A DNA stretch of 7,882 bases, from positions 1 to 7,882 of the forward strand of contig JACSRL010000514.1 of NCBI GenBank assembly GCA_014879765.1, in the 5' to 3' direction. A program made the position numbers and the translations under genes. Shown here piece after piece: positions 1-6,449 of the stretch. Position 1 is the stretch's first letter; every line of letters begins with the position of its first letter. Source of the stretch: Anaerolinea sp. Its GTDB lineage: Bacteria > Chloroflexota > Anaerolineae > JAAEKA01. Below the pieces are notes generated by a model that was given only the letters and a program-made list of their open reading frames with translations, was not told the DNA's origin and did no database searches.

Positions 1-98
1 GACGCCGCCTGGCCCTACTCGACCTGCGCTGGCCACCTATGCCGTTCAACCAGATTCAAACACACCCAAGTTAATTTTGGACAGCTACTAAGTGGCGA
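1..98. other. Unassigned left flank downstream of serS
   Basis: No gene can be supported here. Two plus-strand frames are open from the window edge and stop at 72-74 and at 89-91. Either could be the tail of a convergent gene cut by the window edge, but neither translation is recognisable. Positions 50-92 are visibly more AT-rich than the rest of the window, as in ordinary spacer or the end of a mobile element. I see no clear intrinsic terminator for serS in this stretch. Confidence 0.3.
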
Positions 99-128
99 GA
101 GTTCCTGCGAGTTCCTTCGAGTTCCTTT
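99..128. repeat. Three-copy 10-bp tandem repeat
   Basis: Three consecutive 10-bp units, GAGTTCCTGC, GAGTTCCTTC and GAGTTCCTTT, differ only in the last two bases. The array ends two bases before the serS stop codon (130-132). A short direct-repeat array in a 3' spacer is typical of slippage-prone intergenic DNA. I see no dyad or U-tract that would make it a terminator, and no function is assigned. Confidence 0.8.
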
Positions 129-129
129 C

Positions 130-1410
130 CTACCCAATCACCTCCACCCCGCCCATGTAGGGCACCAGCACGTCGGGCACGCGCACACTGCCGTCGGCCT
201 GCTGATAGGTCTCCAGCACGGCGATCAGCACGCGCGGCAGGGCCAGGCCGGAGCCGTTGAGGGTGTAGACGTAGCGCGGCCGGGCGCCTTCCTCCGGCCG
301 GTAGCGGATGTTGGCGCGGCGGGCCTGGAAATCGGCGAAGAGCGAACAGGAGCTGACCTCCAGCCATTCGTTGCAGCCGGGGGCCCACAGCTCGATGTCG
401 TATTTGGCCGCCGCGGCGAAGGCCAGGTCGCCGGTACACATCTGCACCACGCGGTAGGGGATGCCCAGCCGGCGCGCGATCTCCTCGGCGTTGTCCACCA
501 GGCTGGCCAGCTCGGCCTCGCCCTGCTCCGGCTCCACGAACTTGACCATCTCCACCTTGTCGAACTGATGGCCGCGCTTGATGCCGCGCACATCCTTGCC
601 GGCCGACATCTTCTCGCGACGGAAGCAGGGGGTGTAGGCCACGTGGTAGATGGGCAGGCTGCCCGGCGGCAGTATCTCGTCGCGGTAGAGGTTGGTCACC
701 GGCACCTCGGCCGTGGGGATCAGCCACAGGTCATCCTCTGCGTCGCGGTAGAGGTTCTCGGCGAACTTGGGCAGGTTGCCGGTGCCGAACAGCGTCTGAG
801 CGCGCACGATGTAGGGCGGATAGACCTCGCCGTAGCCGTGATCGTTGATGTGTACGTCCAGCATCCAGGCGATCAGCGCCCGTTGCAGGCGCGCGCCCAG
901 CCCCTTGAGCAGATAGAAGCGGCTGCCGGAGAGTTTGACGCCGCGCTCGAAGTCGAGGATGCCCAGCGCCTCGCCGATCTCCCAGTGGGGCAGTGGCTGA
1001 AAGTCGAACTGGGCAGGTTCGCCCCAGGTGCGCACGACGATATTCTCGCTGTCGTCCTTGCCCACCGGCACGCCGGGCAGCGGCAGGTTGGGGATGCGGC
1101 TCATGGCGTCGAACAGCTCCTCGTCGACCCGCTTGAGCCGGTCGTCGAACTCCTTGATCTGGTCGCCGACGCGGGCCATCTCCGCCTTGAGCGCGTCAGC
1201 CTCGGCGCGCTGGCCCTCGCGCATCAACTGGCCGATGCGCTTGCTCTCGGCGTTGCGCAGCGCCTTGAGCTCCTCTACCTGAGCCAGCAGGCGGCGGCGC
1301 TCCTCGTCCAGCGCCAACACCTTGTCCACGGGCGCGTTGGGGTCTTGCACCGCCTGCATCTGCTGTCTGACGAACTCAGGATTCTCACGAATGATCTTGA
1401 TGTCGAGCAT
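130..1410 (-). CDS. serS: Serine--tRNA ligase (SerRS)
   Basis: Seryl-tRNA synthetase, a cytoplasmic class II enzyme that activates serine with ATP and charges tRNA-Ser. The product is 426 aa, normal for bacterial SerRS. Residues about 27-105 are the charged, heptad-like helical arm that grips the long variable arm of tRNA-Ser. The catalytic domain follows. It holds the TAE serine-binding segment (233-235), motif 2 with FRRE then SAGKDVRGIKRGHQFDKVEM (about 263-288), the YDIELWAPG segment (337-345), and motif 3 with NGSGLALPR (385-393). The ATG at 1408-1410 is chosen because a perfect AGGAGG (1418-1423) sits 7 nt upstream. An in-frame ATG farther upstream, at 1453-1455, would lie inside the leader terminator and add 15 atypical residues. 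The gene is monocistronic, behind its own promoter and a serine T-box. Identification is secure from the family motifs. Confidence 0.97.
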   Translation of the reverse strand: MLDIKIIRENPEFVRQQMQAVQDPNAPVDKVLALDEERRRLLAQVEELKALRNAESKRIGQLMREGQRAEADALKAEMARVGDQIKEFDDRLKRVDEELFDAMSRIPNLPLPGVPVGKDDSENIVVRTWGEPAQFDFQPLPHWEIGEALGILDFERGVKLSGSRFYLLKGLGARLQRALIAWMLDVHINDHGYGEVYPPYIVRAQTLFGTGNLPKFAENLYRDAEDDLWLIPTAEVPVTNLYRDEILPPGSLPIYHVAYTPCFRREKMSAGKDVRGIKRGHQFDKVEMVKFVEPEQGEAELASLVDNAEEIARRLGIPYRVVQMCTGDLAFAAAAKYDIELWAPGCNEWLEVSSCSLFADFQARRANIRYRPEEGARPRYVYTLNGSGLALPRVLIAVLETYQQADGSVRVPDVLVPYMGGVEVIG

Positions 1411-1417
1411 GAAAACG

Positions 1418-1423
1418 CCTCCT
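1418..1423 (-). promoter_or_regulatory. serS ribosome binding site
   Basis: The minus strand reads AGGAGG, a full Shine-Dalgarno match, 7 nt before the ATG at 1408-1410. It fixes the serS start and excludes the upstream in-frame ATG at 1453-1455. Confidence 0.9.
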
Positions 1424-1440
1424 GCATGGGATATACCAGG

Positions 1441-1739
1441 AATCAAAACGCCCACTCGTCAACCAGGACGAGGGGCGTGCTCGCGGTGCCACCTGGATTC
1501 GCTGCTCCCCTCACGGAGAGCGGCCTTGGCGGGTCAGAGACCCAGGCTCAGTATCGCGAGCCACACGCCTGGGCTATACTGGGGGTTGCAGGTTCTGGAC
1601 TTGCCACCTGCCACCTTTTCCGGCCCGGAACTCGGGAGGGCTTTTCAACTGCGGCTGCTGTTGCCTCGCACCAGCCGGCAACTCTCTGGCAGCTCGCCAG
1701 CAGTCTACTCGTCTCCGTCAACGTCAGGATTGTTCAATT
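1441..1739 (-). promoter_or_regulatory. Serine-specific T-box riboswitch leader of serS
   Basis: A transcriptional T-box leader of about 300 nt that senses uncharged tRNA-Ser. The invariant T-box TGGCACCGCG lies at 1482-1491. Its UGGC can pair with the tRNA acceptor end, and the downstream GCG-AGCA-CGC closes the antiterminator. Stem I is readable: AGTA (1706-1709) opposite GAAA forms the S-turn of the specifier loop. It is followed at once by AGC (1640-1642), a serine codon. Helices ACTGC/GCAGT, GCTGC/GCAGC and TTGCC/GGCAA stack above, with AGAGAG and an 11-nt apical loop as in the tRNA-elbow-binding double T-loop. GGAG/CTCC closes below the specifier. Downstream are a GCAGG/CCTGC hairpin, a probable Stem IIA/B pseudoknot, a 7-bp Stem III (1504-1521) and the terminator. 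T-boxes are known from Firmicutes, Actinobacteria, Chloroflexota and a few other groups. The helices were paired by eye. Confidence 0.94.
1445..1477 (-). terminator. Intrinsic terminator of the serS T-box leader
   Basis: On the minus strand, CGCCC-CTCGTC pairs with GACGAG-(T)-GGGCG. This gives an 11-bp stem with one bulged base and a 6-nt loop (CTGGTT), followed by TTTTGATT. The 5' arm bases at 1473-1477 are also needed for the T-box antiterminator, so the two folds exclude each other. It lies about 35 nt before the serS start. Premature termination is the expected default when tRNA-Ser is charged. Confidence 0.9.
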
Positions 1740-1745
1740 GGCGGG

Positions 1746-1775
1746 AGTATAGCATAGGTCTGGCTAGGTAGTCAA
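1746..1775 (-). promoter_or_regulatory. serS promoter, extended -10
   Basis: The minus strand has TTGACT (1770-1775) as -35, an 18-bp spacer and TATACT (1746-1751) as -10, with an upstream TGC that makes an extended -10 (TGCTATACT). The start site is predicted near 1739, directly upstream of T-box Stem I. The promoter begins about 10 bp past the rodA stop codon, and no terminator is visible between them. Some read-through from the mre operon into the T-box leader is therefore possible. Confidence 0.85.
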
Positions 1776-1785
1776 GATGAATGCA

Positions 1786-2877
1786 CTAATCAAACTCAAT
1801 CTTCCGGTTGCGCATGGCCACGCTCTGCGCCAGGCCGAGGCCGATCATCAGGGTCAGCAGCGAGCTGCCGCCGTAGCTGATGAAAGGCAGGGTGATGCCG
1901 GTCACCGGCAGCAGCCCCAGGTTCATGCCGATGCTGACGATGGCCTGAAACATGATCAGGGCGATCACCCCGGCCACCAGCAAACGGCCAAACTGGTCGC
2001 GCGCCTGGTCGGCGATGGTGATCAGCCGCCAGAGCACGATGACCAGCAGCACGATCAGGAAAAGCGCGCCCACGAAACCCAGCTCCTCCGCGATGACGCT
2101 GAAGATGAAGTCGGCATAGCGCACCCGCAGGAAGTGAAGCTGGCTCTGGCTGCCCTCGCCGAAGCCCTTGCCCAGCACGCCGCCGTTGCCGATGCTGATC
2201 AGCGCCTGGGCAATGTTGAAGCTGGCGTCAGGATCGCTGGCCGGGTCCAGGAAGATGTCGATGCGCGTCTTCATGTAGCCTTCCAGGTTGGCGTAGATCA
2301 CCGGCAGCGCCAGCACGCTGGCCGCCACTGCGCCGGCGATGTAGCCCCAGGGCAGGTCGGCCACGAACAGCATCAGCGCGCCGATCACCAGCAGCACGAT
2401 GGCGTTGCCCAGGTCGGGCTGCAAATAGATCAAGGCCGCGGGCAGTCCCATCAACGCCAGCGCGCCCAGCACCCACTGCGGCTTGCCGATCTGCTCGTGG
2501 CGGCTGGCCAGATATTGGGCGAAGACGATGATGAAGAGCACCTTGCCGAACTCGGCCGGCTGGATGAAGACGATACCGGCGTCGAACCAGCCGGAGGCGC
2601 CGCCGCGCACCTGGCCTACTACTGCCACTGCGCCCAGCGCGGCCAGCACGCCCACGTAGATCGGCCATTGCAGGCTGGTCAACAGGCGGTAGTCGAAGGC
2701 CGCAATCAACAGGAGCAACAGCAGCCCAATGAGTCCATAGATCGCCTGGCGCAGCGGATAATCCTCGTAGCTTTCCACCCCCTGGGTGGCGCTGTAGACC
2801 ATGGCAATGCCGAACACCAGCAGCACCAGCGTGGCGCCCAGCAGCACGAAATCGAAACGCCGCAGGTTGAGTCGCAT
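1786..2877 (-). CDS. rodA: Rod-shape SEDS peptidoglycan polymerase RodA
   Basis: A SEDS-family integral membrane glycosyltransferase that polymerises lipid II into glycan strands for side-wall growth, as partner of the class B PBP encoded just upstream. The protein is 363 aa and very hydrophobic, with about ten membrane segments. Family signatures are GASGWFD (93-99), IQPAEFGK (105-112), YLQPDLGNA (151-159), the large loop with KTRIDIFLDP (203-212), and YADFIFSVIAEELG (254-267). The aspartate at 256 matches the catalytic Asp of RodA. PVTGITLPFISYGGSSLL (324-341) closes the signature set. The ATG at 2875-2877 overlaps the PBP2 stop as TGATG, with a G-rich GAGGGGGG about 6 nt upstream. A GTG one codon earlier is the alternative start. 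FtsW is the sister family; the mreBCD-PBP2 neighbourhood favours RodA. Confidence 0.95.
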   Translation of the reverse strand: MRLNLRRFDFVLLGATLVLLVFGIAMVYSATQGVESYEDYPLRQAIYGLIGLLLLLLIAAFDYRLLTSLQWPIYVGVLAALGAVAVVGQVRGGASGWFDAGIVFIQPAEFGKVLFIIVFAQYLASRHEQIGKPQWVLGALALMGLPAALIYLQPDLGNAIVLLVIGALMLFVADLPWGYIAGAVAASVLALPVIYANLEGYMKTRIDIFLDPASDPDASFNIAQALISIGNGGVLGKGFGEGSQSQLHFLRVRYADFIFSVIAEELGFVGALFLIVLLVIVLWRLITIADQARDQFGRLLVAGVIALIMFQAIVSIGMNLGLLPVTGITLPFISYGGSSLLTLMIGLGLAQSVAMRNRKIEFD

Positions 2878-5054
2878 CACTCACCCCCCTCGACGGTGTC
2901 GCTCAGCGGCAGGGTGTCGGTGATCAGCGCCTCGATGCCGGGCAGGCTTTCGGTGGGGGTGATGGCCGCGCTGGGCGCGATCTCCAGCGGCTGCGGCGGG
3001 TATTTCAGGTTGAAGTAGCCGCGCAGGATCTCCTGGCCGATGGGCAGCGCCACGGCTGATCCTTCGCCGCCGTTGTAGACGAAGACGACGATGGCGATCT
3101 CCGGATCCTCGTAGGGCGCGAAGGCGGTGAACCAGGCGTGGGTGGGCAGCCGGTCGTTGGCCTTGAGGGGGATGTCCGGATCGTAGAACTCGGCGGTGCC
3201 GGTCTTGCCGGCCACGGTGATCCCCGGCACGGTCAGCGCCTTGGCGGTGCCGTTGGGCGAGTTGACCGCAGCCCACAGCCCCTCGCGCACGATGTCCACC
3301 ACCTCCGGGTCCACCGGCAGATTGCGAATCAGCTCCGGCCCAAACTCCTCCACCACGTTGCCCTCGGTGTCCACGATCTGCCGCACCAGTTGCGGCCGGT
3401 AGAGCGCGCCGCCGTTGGCAATCGCGACGGTGGCGTTGAGCACCTGCATCGGGGTGGACAGGAGCGCGCCCTGGCCGATGGACATGTTGTAGGTGTCGCC
3501 GGCCGACCAGGTCTCGGCGTAGGTCAGCCGCTTCCAGCGCGGCGTGGGCACCAGGCCGGGGTTTTCGCCGGGCAGGTCGATGCCCGTCGGCTCGCCGAAG
3601 CCGAAGGTGCGGGTGTAGTCCACCAGCTTGTCGATGCCCAGCCCCTCGAAGGTCTTGCGATAGCCGCCTGAGATCTGATAGAAGAAAGTGTCGCAGGAGA
3701 CGGCCAGCGCCTCGCGCACGGCGACGCGATAGTGACCGGTGCCGTAGCTGTGGATCCAGCAGTAGAAGGGCTGGGCGTAGCGCATGTCGTCGGGGAAGAA
3801 GCGGTTATCGACATAGATGATGCCGTCGACGCGGCCATCGAAGCTGTCCCCCAGGCGCGTGGTCTCGTCGATCACCCCCTCTTGCAGGGCGCCGCTGGCC
3901 GCGACGATTTTGAACACAGAGCCGGGGGGATAAAGCGCGCTGATGGCGTGGTTGAGCAGCGGCAGGCGCTTGTCGTCGATCAGCGCCTGGTACTCCGCGG
4001 CCGTGATGCCGCGCGCGAAGAGGTTGTTGTCGTAGGTGGGCAAGCTGACCATGCCCAGCACTTCGCCGGTCTTCGGGTCCATGGCAATGGCCACGCCCAC
4101 CTGCGCCTTGGCGGCTTCCAGCCCGCGGGTCAGCGCCTCTTCCATCAACGCTTGCAGCCTGGCATCGAGGGTCAGCACCAGATTGTTGCCTGGCGCGCTG
4201 GGGAAGATGTCTCCCACGGTGCGCACCTCGCGGCCGTTGACGTCGACCTCGATGTTGCGCCGGCCATCGCGGCCGCGCAGCGCCTTCTCGAAGGTGGTCT
4301 CCAGCCCGGCCAGCCCCACCTGGTCGTTGGAGCGATAGCCTGCTTCGGTGTAGCTGGCGACAAAGGCCTCGGGAATCGGCCCCACGAAGCCGATGAGTTG
4401 GGAGGTGAGCGGGCCGGTCAGGTATTCGCGCACCGGAGCGATGCTGAGCTGGATGCCGGGCAGATTGTGGCTCTCCTCGGCCACGGCAAAGGCCGTTTCC
4501 GAGCTGACGCGGCCGGCAATGACCACCGGCCGGTAGGCGCCGCCCTGCATGGCGGCATCCACCTGCTCCACCGCTTCGTCGATGCTCAGCCGCTGGCGAA
4601 ATTCAGGTTGGCCCTGCTGGCCGACGGCGGCCGCCGCGCTCTCCGGGGCCGCCTCGTCGCCGGCGGCGGGGTCGGCCGGCTGGGGAGAAGCCTCCGCCTC
4701 GCCAGGCTGCTGATGCACAGGCAGGTCGGCCTCCGAGTCGTCGATGATCTGCTCCAGCCGCTCCAGCAGGGCGCGCATCTGCTCCTCGTCGCTGGGCATG
4801 TTGGAGGGAATCGCCACGATGTCAAAGCTGGGCCGGTTGCGCACCAGCAACTGCCCGTTGCGATCGTACATGACACCCCGCTGGCCCCGCACCTCCACCA
4901 GGCGGAAACGGTTTTCATCGGCGCGCGCCCGCAGGCCCTGCCCCTGTACGAACTGAATGCGCACCAACTGCGCGATGAAGACAATCCCAACGACAACAAT
5001 CAATCCACGCAAAATAGCCAGCCGCCCCGAGGGCGGCAACGGTCTCGACAACAC
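2877..5054 (-). CDS. mrdA: Penicillin-binding protein 2 (class B transpeptidase, elongasome)
   Basis: A monofunctional D,D-transpeptidase that cross-links side-wall peptidoglycan with RodA. It is membrane-anchored with an external catalytic domain. Residues 12-34 form the single N-terminal membrane helix. RGVMYDRNGQLLVRN (59-73) opens the dimerisation/pedestal region. The transpeptidase domain carries SVFK (379-382, nucleophile Ser379), SCD (453-455, the SxN-type motif in its PBP2 form) and KTGT (617-620). At 725 aa it is longer than E. coli PBP2 (633 aa). Part of the excess is an Ala/Pro/Gln/Glu-rich, probably disordered insert at about 108-150 in the pedestal; another part is an extended C-terminal tail. 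The start is GTG (5052-5054), 4 bases after the mreD stop, with GGAG 7 nt upstream inside the mreD end. The symbol is by family; pbpA or pbp2 is also used. Confidence 0.95.
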   Translation of the reverse strand: MLSRPLPPSGRLAILRGLIVVVGIVFIAQLVRIQFVQGQGLRARADENRFRLVEVRGQRGVMYDRNGQLLVRNRPSFDIVAIPSNMPSDEEQMRALLERLEQIIDDSEADLPVHQQPGEAEASPQPADPAAGDEAAPESAAAAVGQQGQPEFRQRLSIDEAVEQVDAAMQGGAYRPVVIAGRVSSETAFAVAEESHNLPGIQLSIAPVREYLTGPLTSQLIGFVGPIPEAFVASYTEAGYRSNDQVGLAGLETTFEKALRGRDGRRNIEVDVNGREVRTVGDIFPSAPGNNLVLTLDARLQALMEEALTRGLEAAKAQVGVAIAMDPKTGEVLGMVSLPTYDNNLFARGITAAEYQALIDDKRLPLLNHAISALYPPGSVFKIVAASGALQEGVIDETTRLGDSFDGRVDGIIYVDNRFFPDDMRYAQPFYCWIHSYGTGHYRVAVREALAVSCDTFFYQISGGYRKTFEGLGIDKLVDYTRTFGFGEPTGIDLPGENPGLVPTPRWKRLTYAETWSAGDTYNMSIGQGALLSTPMQVLNATVAIANGGALYRPQLVRQIVDTEGNVVEEFGPELIRNLPVDPEVVDIVREGLWAAVNSPNGTAKALTVPGITVAGKTGTAEFYDPDIPLKANDRLPTHAWFTAFAPYEDPEIAIVVFVYNGGEGSAVALPIGQEILRGYFNLKYPPQPLEIAPSAAITPTESLPGIEALITDTLPLSDTVEGGE

Positions 5055-5058
5055 AGCC

Positions 5059-5562
5059 TCACTCCACAGGCAGCCGCTCCTGGCCGGTTACACGGTTGAT
5101 CCAGGACAACACAGGGTAGACTGCCAACATGACAATCGAGTTATAGACAATCTCCGGCGCCACCAGGCGCAGCAGGGTATCGGACAGCGCAAGCGCGCCG
5201 CCGCTCACCAGCAGCAGCGCCAACTGGATGCCGGCTTGCACCACGGTGACGGCCGCGGCCATGCCCAGCGCCAGCCAGATCGACGGACGATAGACCGTCT
5301 GGCTGGCCAGGCCGGCCAGATAGGCGGCTGTCAACAGGCCCAGCGTGTAGACGCCGAACCACTGGCTGCTGAGCAGGTCCAGCCAGAGCCCCGCCACCAG
5401 CGCCCAGATGACGGCCGAGCGGCCGCCCCGCAGCAGCGCCCAGGCGGTGATCACCATCAGGGTGAGGTTGGGGGAGACGCCGGCCACGCGCAGGACGGGA
5501 AGCAGCGAAACCTGCACCAAAGCGGCCAGGCCCAGCGCCAGCACCAGCAGATAGGGCATCAT
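5059..5562 (-). CDS. mreD: Rod-shape-determining protein MreD
   Basis: A small integral membrane protein of the elongation complex that links MreC with the RodA-PBP2 synthase. The 167-aa length is normal for MreD. The sequence is almost wholly hydrophobic, with five to six predicted membrane segments at about 3-22, 31-47, 50-66, 70-90, 97-122 and 135-155. The PNLTLMVITAWALLRGG stretch (31-47) and the following GLWLDLLSS (58-66) are MreD-like. The start codon ATG (5560-5562) overlaps the mreC stop as ATGA, so translation is probably coupled. A second ATG follows at once. Sequence conservation in this family is low, so position between mreC and the PBP2 gene carries much of the assignment. Confidence 0.92.
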   Translation of the reverse strand: MMPYLLVLALGLAALVQVSLLPVLRVAGVSPNLTLMVITAWALLRGGRSAVIWALVAGLWLDLLSSQWFGVYTLGLLTAAYLAGLASQTVYRPSIWLALGMAAAVTVVQAGIQLALLLVSGGALALSDTLLRLVAPEIVYNSIVMLAVYPVLSWINRVTGQERLPVE

Positions 5563-6440
5563 GGCTGCGTCTCAGGGTCAACCTGCGGCGGCGCGCCGAG
5601 CTGTTCGCTGGGCGAGACGAAGTTGGTCACCACCAGCACCGTCTCCAAGGTGTCAAAGTCGACGGTGGTGCGCACGATGGCCTGCTGGAACATCTCCACG
5701 TCGTTTTGCTCCACCTCGACCACCTGGCCCACGGGGATGCCGATGGGAAAGCGGCCACCTTCGCCGGAGGTGACTACGATGTCGCCCACCAGGATGGGCT
5801 GGTCCTGGGGCAGATAGTCCATGATCGGCGACTGGCCGGCGCGGCCGCGCAGAATGCCGCGCAGGCGCGTGTTTTGCAGCATGGTGTTGACGTTGCTGCT
5901 GCTGTCGGTGATCAGCAGCACGCGCGCCGCGTTGCTGTAGACCTCAGTCACCCGGCCAACCAGTCCCAGCTCCGTCACCACCGGCATGCCGGCCTCGATG
6001 CCGTTGTTGCTGCCGATGTCGATCAGGATCGACTGGACGAGGTTGCCCGGCTCGTTGGCGACGATGCGGCCGACCAGTTGGCCCCCTTTGTAGGTGGTGC
6101 TGGGGTGGACATCGCGGAACTGCAACAGGCTGCGCAGCCGCACGTTCTCCGCCTCGATCTCCTTCAGGCGCAGGTTCTCGACGGTCAGTTGGGCGACTGT
6201 CTTTTCCAGTTGCTCGGCGCGCTCCCGCAGTGTGGTGGAGTCCTCCACGGCGCCGCTGGCGCTGCGCAGCTCGTTGCCGGCCTCGCGCAGCAGGCGCTGA
6301 ATGGGCAGCGTCAGGCGCGTCGCCAGATCGCGCGGCGTGTCGATGGGGCGTGTGTTGAGGAGAACGACGGCCGCCGCCAACAGCACGATGACGATGGGCC
6401 ACCAGCGAATGCGTCGCCGGGCTCGGGGCCGTTGCAGCAT
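5559..6440 (-). CDS. mreC: Rod-shape-determining protein MreC
   Basis: A single-pass membrane protein whose extracytoplasmic beta domains activate the RodA-PBP2 synthase. At 293 aa it has the family's usual size and layout. A basic N-terminus (RPRARRRIR, 4-12) precedes one membrane helix (about 13-29). A heptad-like, Glu/Leu-rich coiled coil covers about 66-106. The two-lobed beta domain covers about 118-275, with NNGIEAGMPVV (145-155), GLVGRV (159-164), LLITDSSSNVNTML (175-188) and GDIVVTSGEGGRFPIGIPVG (219-238), all typical of MreC. The ATG (6438-6440) follows the mreB stop by 9 bases, with an AAGG about 7 nt upstream that overlaps the mreB end. The last ~18 residues are Pro/Gln-rich and probably unstructured. 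Confidence 0.96.
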   Translation of the reverse strand: MLQRPRARRRIRWWPIVIVLLAAAVVLLNTRPIDTPRDLATRLTLPIQRLLREAGNELRSASGAVEDSTTLRERAEQLEKTVAQLTVENLRLKEIEAENVRLRSLLQFRDVHPSTTYKGGQLVGRIVANEPGNLVQSILIDIGSNNGIEAGMPVVTELGLVGRVTEVYSNAARVLLITDSSSNVNTMLQNTRLRGILRGRAGQSPIMDYLPQDQPILVGDIVVTSGEGGRFPIGIPVGQVVEVEQNDVEMFQQAIVRTTVDFDTLETVLVVTNFVSPSEQLGAPPQVDPETQP

Positions 6441-6449
6441 AGGCGGGCC

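Noticed and set aside
61..98. Possible insertion-sequence end in the AT-rich stretch left of the tandem repeat
   Set aside because: No inverted partner, target duplication or transposase fragment is visible within the window, so it cannot be supported.
1411..1455. N-terminal extension of SerRS by 15 residues from an upstream ATG
   Set aside because: The extension overlaps the T-box terminator, and the perfect AGGAGG favours the ATG at 1410.
568..1752. Long plus-strand open frame opposite serS and its leader
   Set aside because: It mirrors serS on the other strand, has a His/Val/Gln/Ala-rich composition typical of antisense frames in GC-rich DNA, and runs through the T-box leader.
1777..3018. 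413-codon plus-strand open frame opposite rodA and the PBP2 end
   Set aside because: Extreme His/Gln/Asp content and no recognisable motif; the opposite strand encodes intact RodA signatures.
3732..5099. 455-codon plus-strand open frame opposite PBP2
   Set aside because: Antisense shadow of the transpeptidase gene, with biased composition and no domain.
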